DNA of 60,708 nt from JAKSCF01 sp028279945 (lineage in GTDB: Bacteria; Bacillota; Clostridia; Peptostreptococcales; JAAYPU01). Below are positions 53,357-60,708 of the stretch, in pieces (the stretch's first letter is position 1; every line of letters starts with the position of its first letter). The DNA lies in the NCBI GenBank assembly GCA_028279945.1, contig JANQMT010000209.1, forward strand, positions 1 to 60,708. The letters are read 5' to 3'. The position numbers were made by a program, and so were the translations under genes. The notes beneath the pieces were generated by a model that was not told where the DNA came from, did not search any database, and worked only from the letters and a program-made list of their open reading frames with translations.

Positions 53357-55090
53357 TTAGTTACTTTGATACTGTGTCTTTAACATGGACGAAAAGATGC
53401 CTTGTTCTTGTTTTAATTCCAAAGGTGTGCCTGCTTCTGCAATAGAACCGTCTTTAATCACAACAATTTTATCGGCGCCTGAAACGGTTCTCATGCGATG
53501 GGCAATAATCAAAACGGTCTTGTTTTTAATAAGGGCGCTAAGTGCACTTTGGATTTTACTCTCATTCTCGGTATCAAGTGATGCTGTAGCTTCATCAAGC
53601 AGGATAATGGGAGCATTTTTCAGCATTGCCCTGGCTATCGATATACGTTGTCTTTCACCGCCTGATAACCTTTCTCCGTTTTCTCCGATTAAGGTATTGT
53701 ATCCCTGGGGAAGTTTTTTAACAAACTCATCACATTGGGCAAGCTGTGCTGCTTTTATTACTTCTTCACCTGTTGCATCTCTCTTTCCAAGACGGATATT
53801 CTCCATAACGCTGGAATTAAAAAGTGTTACATCCTGAAAAACGATTGAATAATTATTTAGAAGCGTTTCAGGATCAATTTGTGAGATGTCTTCTCCGCCC
53901 AAGGTAATAACACCTTTGTCTATATCCCAGAACCGTGCAGACAGCTTTGCTACCGTACTCTTTCCTCCACCTGAAGGTCCTACAAGGGCTGTTACGTCCC
54001 CTTGTTTTGCGGTGAAGCTTACGTTCTTTAATGTTTGCACACCTTCTTCATATGAAAAGTCGACGTTTTTGAATTCGATATCGTAGTTATTAGGATAAAA
54101 CTCAGATTTTCCATCCTGTCTTGGCATTTCATTCATCTCTTTCATGCGTTTTATACGCACGTTTAGATATATAAGCAGTGCAAGATTATTCATGACATCC
54201 ATTATGGGGTTATAAATACGTGCTGTCACTACAAGAAAAACAAGGTAGGTAAAAATATTGATAGAACCGGTTGATAAGAGATAAGCACCGTACACTATAA
54301 CACTTGGAAGTCCCAGCTTTAAGAATACATAAGACAGATTGATAAATCCACCTGCTAATAGCTCTAATTTAATCAAAACCTTTTCATAATTGTCTAATTT
54401 TGAGTTTAAAGTATTTGTAAAGGTCTCTTCTCTATTATAAGATTTTATTTCATAAGCGGAGTCAAGTCCTTCTTGAATTTTATCTGTAATATCCCTTTTA
54501 AAATGATAAAGTTTTGTATGGGCATTTTTTTGAAACTTTCTTGACAGATAAAAAATTAAGGCTGCAACGGGAATTACCCAAAATACGGCAAGGGACAGCA
54601 TCCAATTGTAAAAAAACAGCATCACACCCATGATGGAACTCGTCAATATGGATGCATAAATTTGAGGAACTGAATGGGAAAAGAGCAGCTCTATCTGTGT
54701 AGCATCTTCCATTATGGTTGAACTTAAATCCGAGATATCCTTTTTTCCGAAAAAAGCCAAAGGCAGCTTTCTTAGTGTTTCAGCCAGACCAATCCGCGTT
54801 TTAGCGCTTTCTTCGTAAATTTTGGTATATGTCGAGTCGTATTGAAAATACGCAATAACAAACATGACCAAAAAAAACGCCAGCGACATAATAACATAAT
54901 AAGCAGTACTATTTTGAGGGTTATTTGAAGGATTGAAAAGTAAAGTCATATATTCATCTAAAAATTTAAAGCCGAGGACTACCGGAACCATAAAGCTAAT
55001 GTTCATGAGTACAGTCCAAATAATTGAGCGCAAAAGGTCTCGTGCGCCTTCTTCAGACATAGCATATTTATTTTTAAAATATTTAAGCAT
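53357..55090 (-). CDS. ABC transporter half, exporter-fold membrane plus ATPase (B subunit)
   Basis: 577 aa: six membrane helices in residues about 20-300, then the ATPase with Walker A GPSGGGKST, signature LSGGERQRISIARA and Walker B IILLDEATASLDTE. Overlaps its partner by 8 bp, so the two form a heterodimer. A near-perfect Fur box before the pair suggests an iron or siderophore function like the YbtPQ/IrtAB group, which have this fold but import ferric siderophores. Confidence 0.85.
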   Translation of the reverse strand: MLKYFKNKYAMSEEGARDLLRSIIWTVLMNISFMVPVVLGFKFLDEYMTLLFNPSNNPQNSTAYYVIMSLAFFLVMFVIAYFQYDSTYTKIYEESAKTRIGLAETLRKLPLAFFGKKDISDLSSTIMEDATQIELLFSHSVPQIYASILTSSIMGVMLFFYNWMLSLAVFWVIPVAALIFYLSRKFQKNAHTKLYHFKRDITDKIQEGLDSAYEIKSYNREETFTNTLNSKLDNYEKVLIKLELLAGGFINLSYVFLKLGLPSVIVYGAYLLSTGSINIFTYLVFLVVTARIYNPIMDVMNNLALLIYLNVRIKRMKEMNEMPRQDGKSEFYPNNYDIEFKNVDFSYEEGVQTLKNVSFTAKQGDVTALVGPSGGGKSTVAKLSARFWDIDKGVITLGGEDISQIDPETLLNNYSIVFQDVTLFNSSVMENIRLGKRDATGEEVIKAAQLAQCDEFVKKLPQGYNTLIGENGERLSGGERQRISIARAMLKNAPIILLDEATASLDTENESKIQSALSALIKNKTVLIIAHRMRTVSGADKIVVIKDGSIAEAGTPLELKQEQGIFSSMLKTQYQSN

Positions 55091-56891
55091 ATTGTCCTCC
55101 TTTATTTACAATATTTTTAGTGACGATTTTCCATGAAACAGATTTTTGGTATTCATCCCACATTTTTTTGTATATACCGCCTTTATTCAGCAGCTCTTCG
55201 TGGGTTCCCGTTTCTGCAATTTTACCGCTTTCTATAACCAATATTCTATCGACATTTTGTACGCTTGTAAGACGATGGGCAATCATAAGCGTTGTCTTCC
55301 CCCGACTCAGCTCTTTAAGCGCTTTTTGTATTAAATGCTCATTTTCAGGGTCTGCAAAGGCAGTGGCCTCATCTAAAAGCACTATCCCGGCATCCTTTAC
55401 AATTGCCCTGGCAAGTGCGATTCTTTGCTGTTCCCCACCTGAAAGATAGGTTCCTTTAGAGCCTATTACCGTATCCAGGCCATCAGGAAGGTTTTCTATA
55501 ATCTCTCTTGACTGTGAAAAATCAATGGCTTTATTGATTTCTTCTTCTGAGACATTTTCTTTTCCAAAGACAATATTCTCTCTTAAAGAGCCTTTAAATA
55601 GTTTTGTATTTTGAAAAACAAAGGCAATATTGTCCATCAGTTCTTTTTTAGGAATATCTTTAACATCCATTCCTCCTACTAATACTTGGCCTTCATCTAC
55701 ATCCCAAAAGCGAGCAGCTAGTCGGGCAATGGTCGTTTTCCCGCCTCCTGAAGCGCCAACAAGTGCGACGGTTTCACCTTTATTTAATTTAAAACTGATT
55801 TTATCTATGGCGCGTTTGTCGCTTCCTTCATATGAAAACGCTACGTCCTTAAACTCCAAAGTATAATGATTAATGTTTTTTGTCTTTTCCTTATAACTCA
55901 TACCGGGATAATCCAAAAGGTTATCCAGTCTGTCAATAGCCTGCTGTGCAATCATAGTGTTTTGCCTAAAATACATGGATCTCATTAAAAGCATAGTGAA
56001 GATTGGAGATATAAGAATGTAAAAGATAAAGTCCGCAAACACAAGGGCGAGATTTTCTCCTCTGCCTATCAAAAATATAGCCATAGGAATTAAAAAGTAA
56101 GCGGCTGATTGCATAATTACGGTGTAAAATGACATGGGCCTTTTCCAAAGAATCGTATATGCATAAACCATCTCTTTGTATTTAATAATGCTGTCATAGA
56201 ATCGTTTAAAAGAAAATATGGATTGACCGAATGTTTTTACAACGGGAATGCCCCGGATATATTCCACAGATTCTGAGCTCATTTCCTCCAAAGAATCATA
56301 ATACATTTTCTGAAATTTTTTACCTTCGGAACTCACCATGAACCTCATTGTTATAAATCCCAAAACAATTGGAACTAGAGACGCAAGGCCCATTCTCCAA
56401 TCTACGATAAAAATCAAAGCTATAAGAATAATGGGAGAAACGATGCTGCCTGCCATATCCGGCAGCTGGTGTGCTAAAAATGTATGAGTTGTTGCCGCAC
56501 CGTCGTTTACAATCTTTCGCATTTTTCCGCTTGAATGCTTATCAAAAAAACCTAGGGGCATAGATACTATTTTTTCCATACCAACTTTTTGCATTCCAAC
56601 CTCTACGCGAAAGGCTGCAAGATGTGAACTCATAAGTCCAAAAAAATATACCACAACTCCACCTATTGCACTTGCTAAGGCAAGCCACGCATAAAAACCG
56701 ACATTTGACACATCAATGGATTGGGGAGATGTTAAAATATCACGCATTATATACCATACAAGCACATAGGGCACAATGTTAAGAATTGCTGAAATACCTG
56801 ATAATACTAATGACACAGGCAAAAGGACTTTTTTCTTGCCCATGTAAGGCGTGAACCTTTTTAAAATGAATTCTTTTTTCTTTTTTGGCAT
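55083..56891 (-). CDS. ABC transporter half, exporter-fold membrane plus ATPase (A subunit)
   Basis: 602 aa: membrane domain (LVLSGISAILNIVPYVLVWYIM; MEKIVSMPLGFFDKHSSGKMRKIV), then ATPase with GASGGGKTT, LSGGEQQRIALARA and IVLLDEATAFADPE. Both ATPase sites look complete. First gene of the Fur-controlled operon. No siderophore-binding domain is fused to it. A multidrug exporter is the alternative. Confidence 0.85.
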   Translation of the reverse strand: MPKKKKEFILKRFTPYMGKKKVLLPVSLVLSGISAILNIVPYVLVWYIMRDILTSPQSIDVSNVGFYAWLALASAIGGVVVYFFGLMSSHLAAFRVEVGMQKVGMEKIVSMPLGFFDKHSSGKMRKIVNDGAATTHTFLAHQLPDMAGSIVSPIILIALIFIVDWRMGLASLVPIVLGFITMRFMVSSEGKKFQKMYYDSLEEMSSESVEYIRGIPVVKTFGQSIFSFKRFYDSIIKYKEMVYAYTILWKRPMSFYTVIMQSAAYFLIPMAIFLIGRGENLALVFADFIFYILISPIFTMLLMRSMYFRQNTMIAQQAIDRLDNLLDYPGMSYKEKTKNINHYTLEFKDVAFSYEGSDKRAIDKISFKLNKGETVALVGASGGGKTTIARLAARFWDVDEGQVLVGGMDVKDIPKKELMDNIAFVFQNTKLFKGSLRENIVFGKENVSEEEINKAIDFSQSREIIENLPDGLDTVIGSKGTYLSGGEQQRIALARAIVKDAGIVLLDEATAFADPENEHLIQKALKELSRGKTTLMIAHRLTSVQNVDRILVIESGKIAETGTHEELLNKGGIYKKMWDEYQKSVSWKIVTKNIVNKGGQYA

Positions 56892-57010
56892 GTTGTTATC
56901 CTCCTATTTAAAATGTTTTAAAATACTCATCAGTTATGATTCCATATTTATTTTTTAAATAACTTTTTAATTGACTATATATTTTATAAGACCAAATAGC
57001 GATTTTAATA

Positions 57011-57029
57011 GATAATGATTTTCATTATC
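57011..57029. promoter_or_regulatory. Fur box
   Basis: GATAATGATTTTCATTATC differs from the classic 19-bp Fur box GATAATGATAATCATTATC at one central position. It abuts the -10 box of the promoter at 57030. Confidence 0.85.
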
Positions 57030-57058
57030 AGTGTATCATTATTAAATAACTCTTGCAA
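57030..57058 (-). promoter_or_regulatory. Promoter of the ABC transporter operon
   Basis: TTGCAA (57053-57058), 17-nt spacer, TACACT (57030-57035) on the minus strand, immediately upstream of the Fur box. Confidence 0.6.
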
Positions 57059-57156
57059 ACAAAACAATAAACATGTGAGCGTTTAAGAAATTAATGTTGC
57101 AAGAGTCTTCATAATCGTAAATCACTCAAAAAAAAACTGATATAAATTGAACTGTT

Positions 57157-57792
57157 CTATCTTCGTCGTTGCATTTGATAGTCGTACAGCTTTTCTATCC
57201 CTGAATGAACAAAAATGGCCATTTGCTCAGCATAAGCATCCACTTCTTTTCTTTCGGGTTCATGTAAAACAATCTCCTCCAAAAAGCTGACATAGGCAGT
57301 GGCAAGTGTATGAATAAACATTTCATTAACGATGCCTTCATCGCATGATTCGGTCCTAGTAAAATACGAGAGTAGTTTATAAAAATTTTGTGCATAAATC
57401 TGATTAATTTTTTCCTTATAGTTCTGTAAACTTGATCCTGCTGAACAAAACAAAAGCAATTTAAAACTTTCATGATTATCAAGGACTGCCTGTGCAAATC
57501 TTTTAAAGCATTGAATGGTGATTTCATAGGCGTCAAGCGTGGCATCCTTCGTTTTAGAAACATAGTTACATTTATCATGTTGAAATTCACTTTTAATAAA
57601 ACTTATAGCCGGAGCAGTAAGTTCACAAAATAAGGCATCCTTATTTTTAAAATATGAATAGACCGCACCTTTTGTTAAACCCTCTTTTTCTGCGATGACA
57701 CGCAGCGAAGCTTTTTCATAGCCATTTTCAAGAAACTCTCTACGTGCAGAACTTATAATCTTTTCTTTAATATCCTCTTTTTTTACTTGCAT
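57157..57792 (-). CDS. TetR-family transcriptional regulator
   Basis: 211 aa. N-terminal helix-turn-helix (IISSARREFLENGYEKASLRVIAEKEGLTKGAVYSYFKNKDALF), then an all-helical ligand domain of unrecognised specificity. Located upstream of the ABC transporter with its own promoter; probably regulates it in addition to Fur. Confidence 0.9.
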   Translation of the reverse strand: MQVKKEDIKEKIISSARREFLENGYEKASLRVIAEKEGLTKGAVYSYFKNKDALFCELTAPAISFIKSEFQHDKCNYVSKTKDATLDAYEITIQCFKRFAQAVLDNHESFKLLLFCSAGSSLQNYKEKINQIYAQNFYKLLSYFTRTESCDEGIVNEMFIHTLATAYVSFLEEIVLHEPERKEVDAYAEQMAIFVHSGIEKLYDYQMQRRR

Positions 57793-57939
57793 TGGGCCTC
57801 CATACAGTCAATAAATTCCACTGGTATTTATTATAACTCTAAATAAATTGAATTGCAATCCTTGTGAGCATTTTTTTTACAATTACTTTTGTACATAAGC
57901 CTGAGCCTTCCTCTAGCCTCTTGGAGTATTGTGAGTCTG

Positions 57940-57977
57940 CAGTTTTAAAGTGGTCAAATTAGACCACTTTAAAACTG
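57940..57977. repeat. 16-bp perfect inverted repeat
   Basis: CAGTTTTAAAGTGGTC (57940-57955) and GACCACTTTAAAACTG (57962-57977), 6-nt loop, between the DUF3788 stop and the TetR gene. No U-run directly after it; acts as a hairpin, possibly terminating the DUF3788 transcript. Confidence 0.65.
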
Positions 57978-58025
57978 GGATAATACATTTTTTCCAGGTG
58001 GAAAATTAAAATATGTTAATTTTTT

Positions 58026-58460
58026 TCAAGTAATATTCTTTGGCTTTTTCTTCGCATTAAGTAATAAGACTAATGAATCAATATCTGATTTTTCTAAAAT
58101 TCTAATCCACATCCATCGACCATCATGTAATTGTTCCTCGTTTTCAAAAATGGTCTTAACTTTTTTATTGAGTTTATTTTTAATCAATTCAACTTTCTCA
58201 GACTCTTTTGCTCCCAATATTATTAATATTGAAAATGCGTTGTCTTCAGGGAAAAAATAACACAGAGTTTTACCACTTTTTCTGTATCGAATGGTCCAAC
58301 CGTACTTTTTTGTAAAGAAGACCAATTCAGGTGTAAAATCGTAGTTTTCATTCACATATTTGTGTATGCCCTCCCATAGGTCTGCTCTACTTCCAATAAA
58401 TTTCAATATTTGATTTTCTGAAGGTTTTTCTGATTTATTTAGCATTCGTTTATATTCCAC
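58026..58460 (-). CDS. DUF3788-family protein
   Basis: 144 aa from GTG 58458-58460, which follows GAGGTG; an ATG six codons earlier lacks a ribosome site. WTIRYRKSGKTLCYFFPEDNAFSILIILGAKE is the family core. Function unknown. Follows the Cys-rich gene with about 10 bp between, same transcript. Confidence 0.75.
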   Translation of the reverse strand: MEYKRMLNKSEKPSENQILKFIGSRADLWEGIHKYVNENYDFTPELVFFTKKYGWTIRYRKSGKTLCYFFPEDNAFSILIILGAKESEKVELIKNKLNKKVKTIFENEEQLHDGRWMWIRILEKSDIDSLVLLLNAKKKPKNIT

Positions 58461-58470
58461 TTTATTCACC

Positions 58471-59073
58471 TCAATCATTTTTTACAGAAATGATAAATTC
58501 ACAGCAGTCTCCGCCATTTAGTATGGATTGCTTAAGTTTAACATCTACCGGTTTATTTAATGCGGCTTGAAAAAACTGTTTATTGAATTCAACCGAACAA
58601 TGACAGTAAGTATCATTTTTGAAATTTTCTTTTGATTGCTTAACCTGACCACAAAAGCATCTGTTATGTTTCCCCATAATCGTATGATTATCAACTATTT
58701 TATATTCAAGTTGTCCATCTTTCACTCCATATTTACTGAGCTTATCAAGAAAATCTTCTATGGATTTTGATTCATTCATCAGTCTTTTGGCAGTGTTTCG
58801 CTGACCTTTCCCACAGCATTTTGCACCACAAGCATTCATGATTTCAATGGATTTTTCTCTCCCCAGTTCATTTTCCATATTTTCTACTGCATTCCGCCAC
58901 CAAGAAGCCTTTTTATCTCCTTTAAGGGCATCATAGTTTTGTGAACCTTTCATTATTCTTATTAAAATATCTTCTGTTACTTCTTTTTCTAGTATTTTAG
59001 CAAATCTGCCAATTCTTCCGCCTTTAGGAATATTTAATGTTGATTCTGTTTTGAATTCCCTTTCAACTTTCAC
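58471..59073 (-). CDS. Cys-rich protein, DUF6144/L-2-ATC-hydrolase-like
   Basis: 200 aa with ten Cys, arranged as ACGAKCCGKG, RCFCGQ, YCHCSVEF and NGGDCCEF, which suggests metal binding or a redox role. The C-terminal VDVKLKQSILNGGDCCEFII resembles the end of the L-2-amino-thiazoline-4-carboxylate hydrolase-like group. First gene behind a 28-bp palindrome. Function unassigned. Confidence 0.65.
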   Translation of the reverse strand: MKVEREFKTESTLNIPKGGRIGRFAKILEKEVTEDILIRIMKGSQNYDALKGDKKASWWRNAVENMENELGREKSIEIMNACGAKCCGKGQRNTAKRLMNESKSIEDFLDKLSKYGVKDGQLEYKIVDNHTIMGKHNRCFCGQVKQSKENFKNDTYCHCSVEFNKQFFQAALNKPVDVKLKQSILNGGDCCEFIISVKND

Positions 59074-59109
59074 GATTTTTTCCTCCTTTTAGCGTTTTGC
59101 TTTGTAATC

Positions 59110-59115
59110 ATTATA
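59110..59115 (-). promoter_or_regulatory. -10 box of the DUF6144/DUF3788 operon
   Basis: TATAAT on the minus strand about 36 bp before the start codon; the -35 region falls inside the palindrome at 59122-59149. Confidence 0.55.
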
Positions 59116-59121
59116 GCAAAG

Positions 59122-59149
59122 AAAATATGACATATATATGTCATATTTT
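59122..59149. promoter_or_regulatory. 28-bp perfect palindrome (probable operator)
   Basis: AAAATATGACATAT followed by its exact reverse complement. It overlaps the -35 region of the downstream minus-strand promoter, so a dimeric regulator is expected to bind. Confidence 0.75.
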
Positions 59150-59231
59150 CAGAAATACTTTTTAAATTCTGCACCATACCGTCATTCAGATTATTGCTTT
59201 TCCCAGTCTGTTATCTATTAGACCCTTAGTA

Positions 59232-60143
59232 TCAATCTTCCTTTATAAATCTTACTAAATCATTTAAAAATTCTTGACTCACTTTGTCTGTTTTAACATC
59301 ACGTATTGCATGACCACCTTGAGGATATGTCTTAATTTTAAAATCATTGAGATTGTTTTCTTCTAAACGATGGATACATGCTTCAACAGGAACATTTTTA
59401 TCATTACCTCCATATGCAAAAAATACAGGAACATTAATCTTTTTCCAATATGGGATGGGATCAAATCCTGCAATAGGGTTAAAATACTCACTTTCCTTAA
59501 TACTACTAACCGTAATTGGGGCAATTAATTTTGCAATAAACGTATATGTATAAGATGAAATATTATTAATCTCTTCATGTAGTAATTGTTCATCGGTGGT
59601 AACGCTTGACCCAACCATGGACACAACAAAAGAAACATCATTTGATTCAGTCGCTGCTATCGGTGCAATCCAACCACCTTGGCTCATACCGATAATTCCA
59701 ATAGTTGAATGACTAAAATATTTTTGACTTTTTACAAATTCTATTGCACTAGTGACATCCGTTGCCAGTTCTTGAAAATTCGCTCCTATCCATTCTCCTC
59801 CAGATTTTTCACATCCTCTTTTATCGGGAATTACGACTGCAATCCCATTATCTTGTAAATGCTTTACAACTGATAAATACCATACGTTATTTCTTGAGCT
59901 TGGGCCGGAACCCTGGACAATAACAGCTGTAGGAAATGGGCCTTGGCCTTCTGGTAACATTACCATTCCTGCAAGCTTCAAATTCTTGTTGTCGTTTTCA
60001 AAATATATTTCAAAATATTCTATTTCAGATAAGTCAGGTCCGTTTAGGCTTTTATGACTTCTATCTTTTAAAGCCAGTGGTAATAGCAATACAATTATAA
60101 TCATTGTAATCATTAATATTAATTTTGATCTCAGTTTAACCAA
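59232..60143 (-). CDS. Alpha/beta hydrolase, membrane-anchored or secreted
   Basis: 303 aa. N-terminal hydrophobic segment (LILMITMIIIVLLLPLAL), then the fold with IVQGSGPSSRNN, nucleophile GMSQGGW (Ser), Asp in FAYGGNDKNVP and His in YPQGGHAI. The wording is typical of prolyl-oligopeptidase/dienelactone-type esterases. Substrate unknown. The gene stands alone; AAGGAG-like site at its start. Confidence 0.85.
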   Translation of the reverse strand: MVKLRSKLILMITMIIIVLLLPLALKDRSHKSLNGPDLSEIEYFEIYFENDNKNLKLAGMVMLPEGQGPFPTAVIVQGSGPSSRNNVWYLSVVKHLQDNGIAVVIPDKRGCEKSGGEWIGANFQELATDVTSAIEFVKSQKYFSHSTIGIIGMSQGGWIAPIAATESNDVSFVVSMVGSSVTTDEQLLHEEINNISSYTYTFIAKLIAPITVSSIKESEYFNPIAGFDPIPYWKKINVPVFFAYGGNDKNVPVEACIHRLEENNLNDFKIKTYPQGGHAIRDVKTDKVSQEFLNDLVRFIKED

Positions 60144-60168
60144 CTCCTTTCTTTATATTTCCTTTAAT

Positions 60169-60400
60169 TTATTTTTTCAATTTCATTCCAAAAAGAAAGC
60201 GAAGTATATTCAAACGCCTTACCAACAGCTCATATGCCATTATAACTATAAATGAAACAATTGCTATTATAGAGAACTTGGTACGTATACTGCTTTCTTC
60301 CTGGATAATCGGAAAAGCAATAATCTGAATGACGGTATGGTGCAAAATATAAAATGGAAAGCACTTCCATTCATAGGTTCTCCTCCAATTATTAATATAC
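60169..60400 (-). pseudogene. C-terminal remnant of an acyltransferase-3 family membrane protein
   Basis: The minus strand in frame with TAA 60169-60171 reads NNWRRTYEWKCFPFYILH then HTVIQIIAFPIIQEE and a last membrane helix ending MKLKK. This matches the last two helices of the acyltransferase-3 (O-acetyltransferase) family. An in-frame stop and no start lie upstream, so only the end survives. Confidence 0.7.
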
Positions 60401-60540
60401 TAATCCCATTATAGCCTTAAGGTATTATAGGAAAATTAATGCAATATTAGAATATAATTAGAATATGGGAGTTCTTAATTCAAATAATTTTTAATAGATG
60501 AAAGCATCAACATGGGCTAAAATGCCCCAAAATAACTAAT

Positions 60541-60570
60541 GCCATACGGCATTTACCGCATGGCATCTTT
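60541..60570. terminator. Hairpin with U-run near the right edge
   Basis: ATGCCATACGGCATTTACCGCATGGCAT folds as GCCAT...ATGGC, followed on the plus strand by CUUUUUAU. Confidence 0.5.
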
Positions 60571-60610
60571 TTATATAATAGGAAATATCGATTTTCTATT
60601 ATATAAAAAG
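60567..60610. repeat. 20-bp-arm inverted repeat
   Basis: 60567-60586 and 60591-60610 pair with one mismatch (CTTTTTATATAATAG...); 4-nt loop ATCG. Start of a structured block that runs to the window end. Confidence 0.65.
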
Positions 60611-60708
60611 GGGGAGTGCAGAGGGGATGCCCCTTTGCCGATTAAGGAGGGTGCTCAGACTGCGATAGCAGTCGCCGAAGGGAACCATAGCCTTTTTGAC
60701 CCAAGCTT
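60611..60708 (+). other. Structured non-coding block at the right edge
   Basis: Contains small stems AGGGG-AUG-CCCCU and GACTGC-GATAG... -GCAGTC after a G-rich start, and the word GCCGAAGGGAACC. Could be the end of a mobile element or an intron; cut off by the edge. Confidence 0.35.

Noticed and set aside
57195..57590. Second minus-strand frame of 131 codons inside the TetR gene
   Set aside because: Out-of-frame overlap; the TetR frame has the clear helix-turn-helix and full length.

Overview
The window (60.7 kb, low G+C) looks like a chromosomal piece of an anaerobic, probably spore-forming Clostridia-type bacterium. Evidence: AGGAGG-like ribosome sites before nearly every gene, A/T-rich intergenic DNA, split transketolase, a PPi-type phosphofructokinase, LacI and ROK regulators, tripartite tricarboxylate (TTT) transporters and radical-SAM peptide genes. 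Nearly everything lies on the minus strand. Species cannot be named from the sequence.

Layout. (1) 1-700: 5' part of a UDP-glucose dehydrogenase gene. (2) 0.8-6.5 kb and 16.5-19.4 kb: the most unusual content, three paralogous cobalamin-binding-domain radical SAM enzymes (about 575-594 aa) interleaved with six small peptide genes (53-122 aa). The peptides share an N-terminal block (M-E-x-K-x-L) and an acidic spacer, then carry one or two copies of a C-terminal repeat C-[VI]-N-[HC]-I-[VI]-[VI]-[KE]-P followed by alternating hydrophobic residues. This has the architecture of a ribosomally made, post-translationally modified peptide (RiPP) family with several precursors and several maturases. 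Five peptide genes and one enzyme gene are preceded by the same promoter-like element (GAAC, exactly 17 nt, CATATATA), and a repeated hairpin separates peptides from enzymes. (3) 6.6-7.8 kb: flavodoxin and a DUF2238-type membrane protein. (4) 7.9-15 kb: a ribose-type ABC sugar uptake operon (rbsB, C, A, K, a BtpA-like gene, rbsD) with its LacI-type repressor and palindromic operators. (5) 15.3-16.5 kb: a divergent glycosyltransferase resembling tRNA-queuosine mannosyltransferase. (6) 19.4-31.9 kb: a hydroxy-acid or sugar-acid catabolic operon (IlvD/Edd-type dehydratase, two LarA-like proteins, 2-hydroxyacid dehydrogenase, TctABC, DapA-type aldolase, TauE/SafE, triose-phosphate-isomerase paralogue) under a second LacI regulator with two TCCAAACGTTTGGA operators.

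(7) 32-38.4 kb: a patchwork of small membrane proteins, a lipoprotein, a relic three-repeat CRISPR array, a mazEF pair whose toxin gene is broken by a stop codon, and a second wrecked mazE. The two mazE regions are two decayed copies of one ancestral block. (8) 38.5-53.1 kb: one long 14-gene operon (ROK regulator, FucI/AraA-type isomerase, aldolase, PPi-type PFK, transaldolase, an M24-like protein lacking its metal ligands, EamA transporter, iron alcohol dehydrogenase, split transketolase, RpiB-like isomerase, TctCBA). It starts from a consensus promoter bracketed by two identical, oppositely oriented operators and ends in a strong terminator. (9) 53.3-57.8 kb: a heterodimeric ABC transporter of the exporter fold behind a near-perfect Fur box, plus a TetR regulator. 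(10) 58-60.7 kb: DUF3788 and a Cys-rich DUF6144-like protein behind a 28-bp perfect palindrome, an alpha/beta hydrolase, an acyltransferase remnant and a structured element at the right edge.

How it works together: two separate carbon-uptake modules each pair a TTT transporter with dedicated catabolic enzymes, and a third handles a ribose-like sugar. The peptide/radical-SAM loci are independent of these, and their promoter pattern resembles a mother-cell sporulation (sigma-K-like) promoter, which would suggest a spore- or stationary-phase product. That last step is inference.
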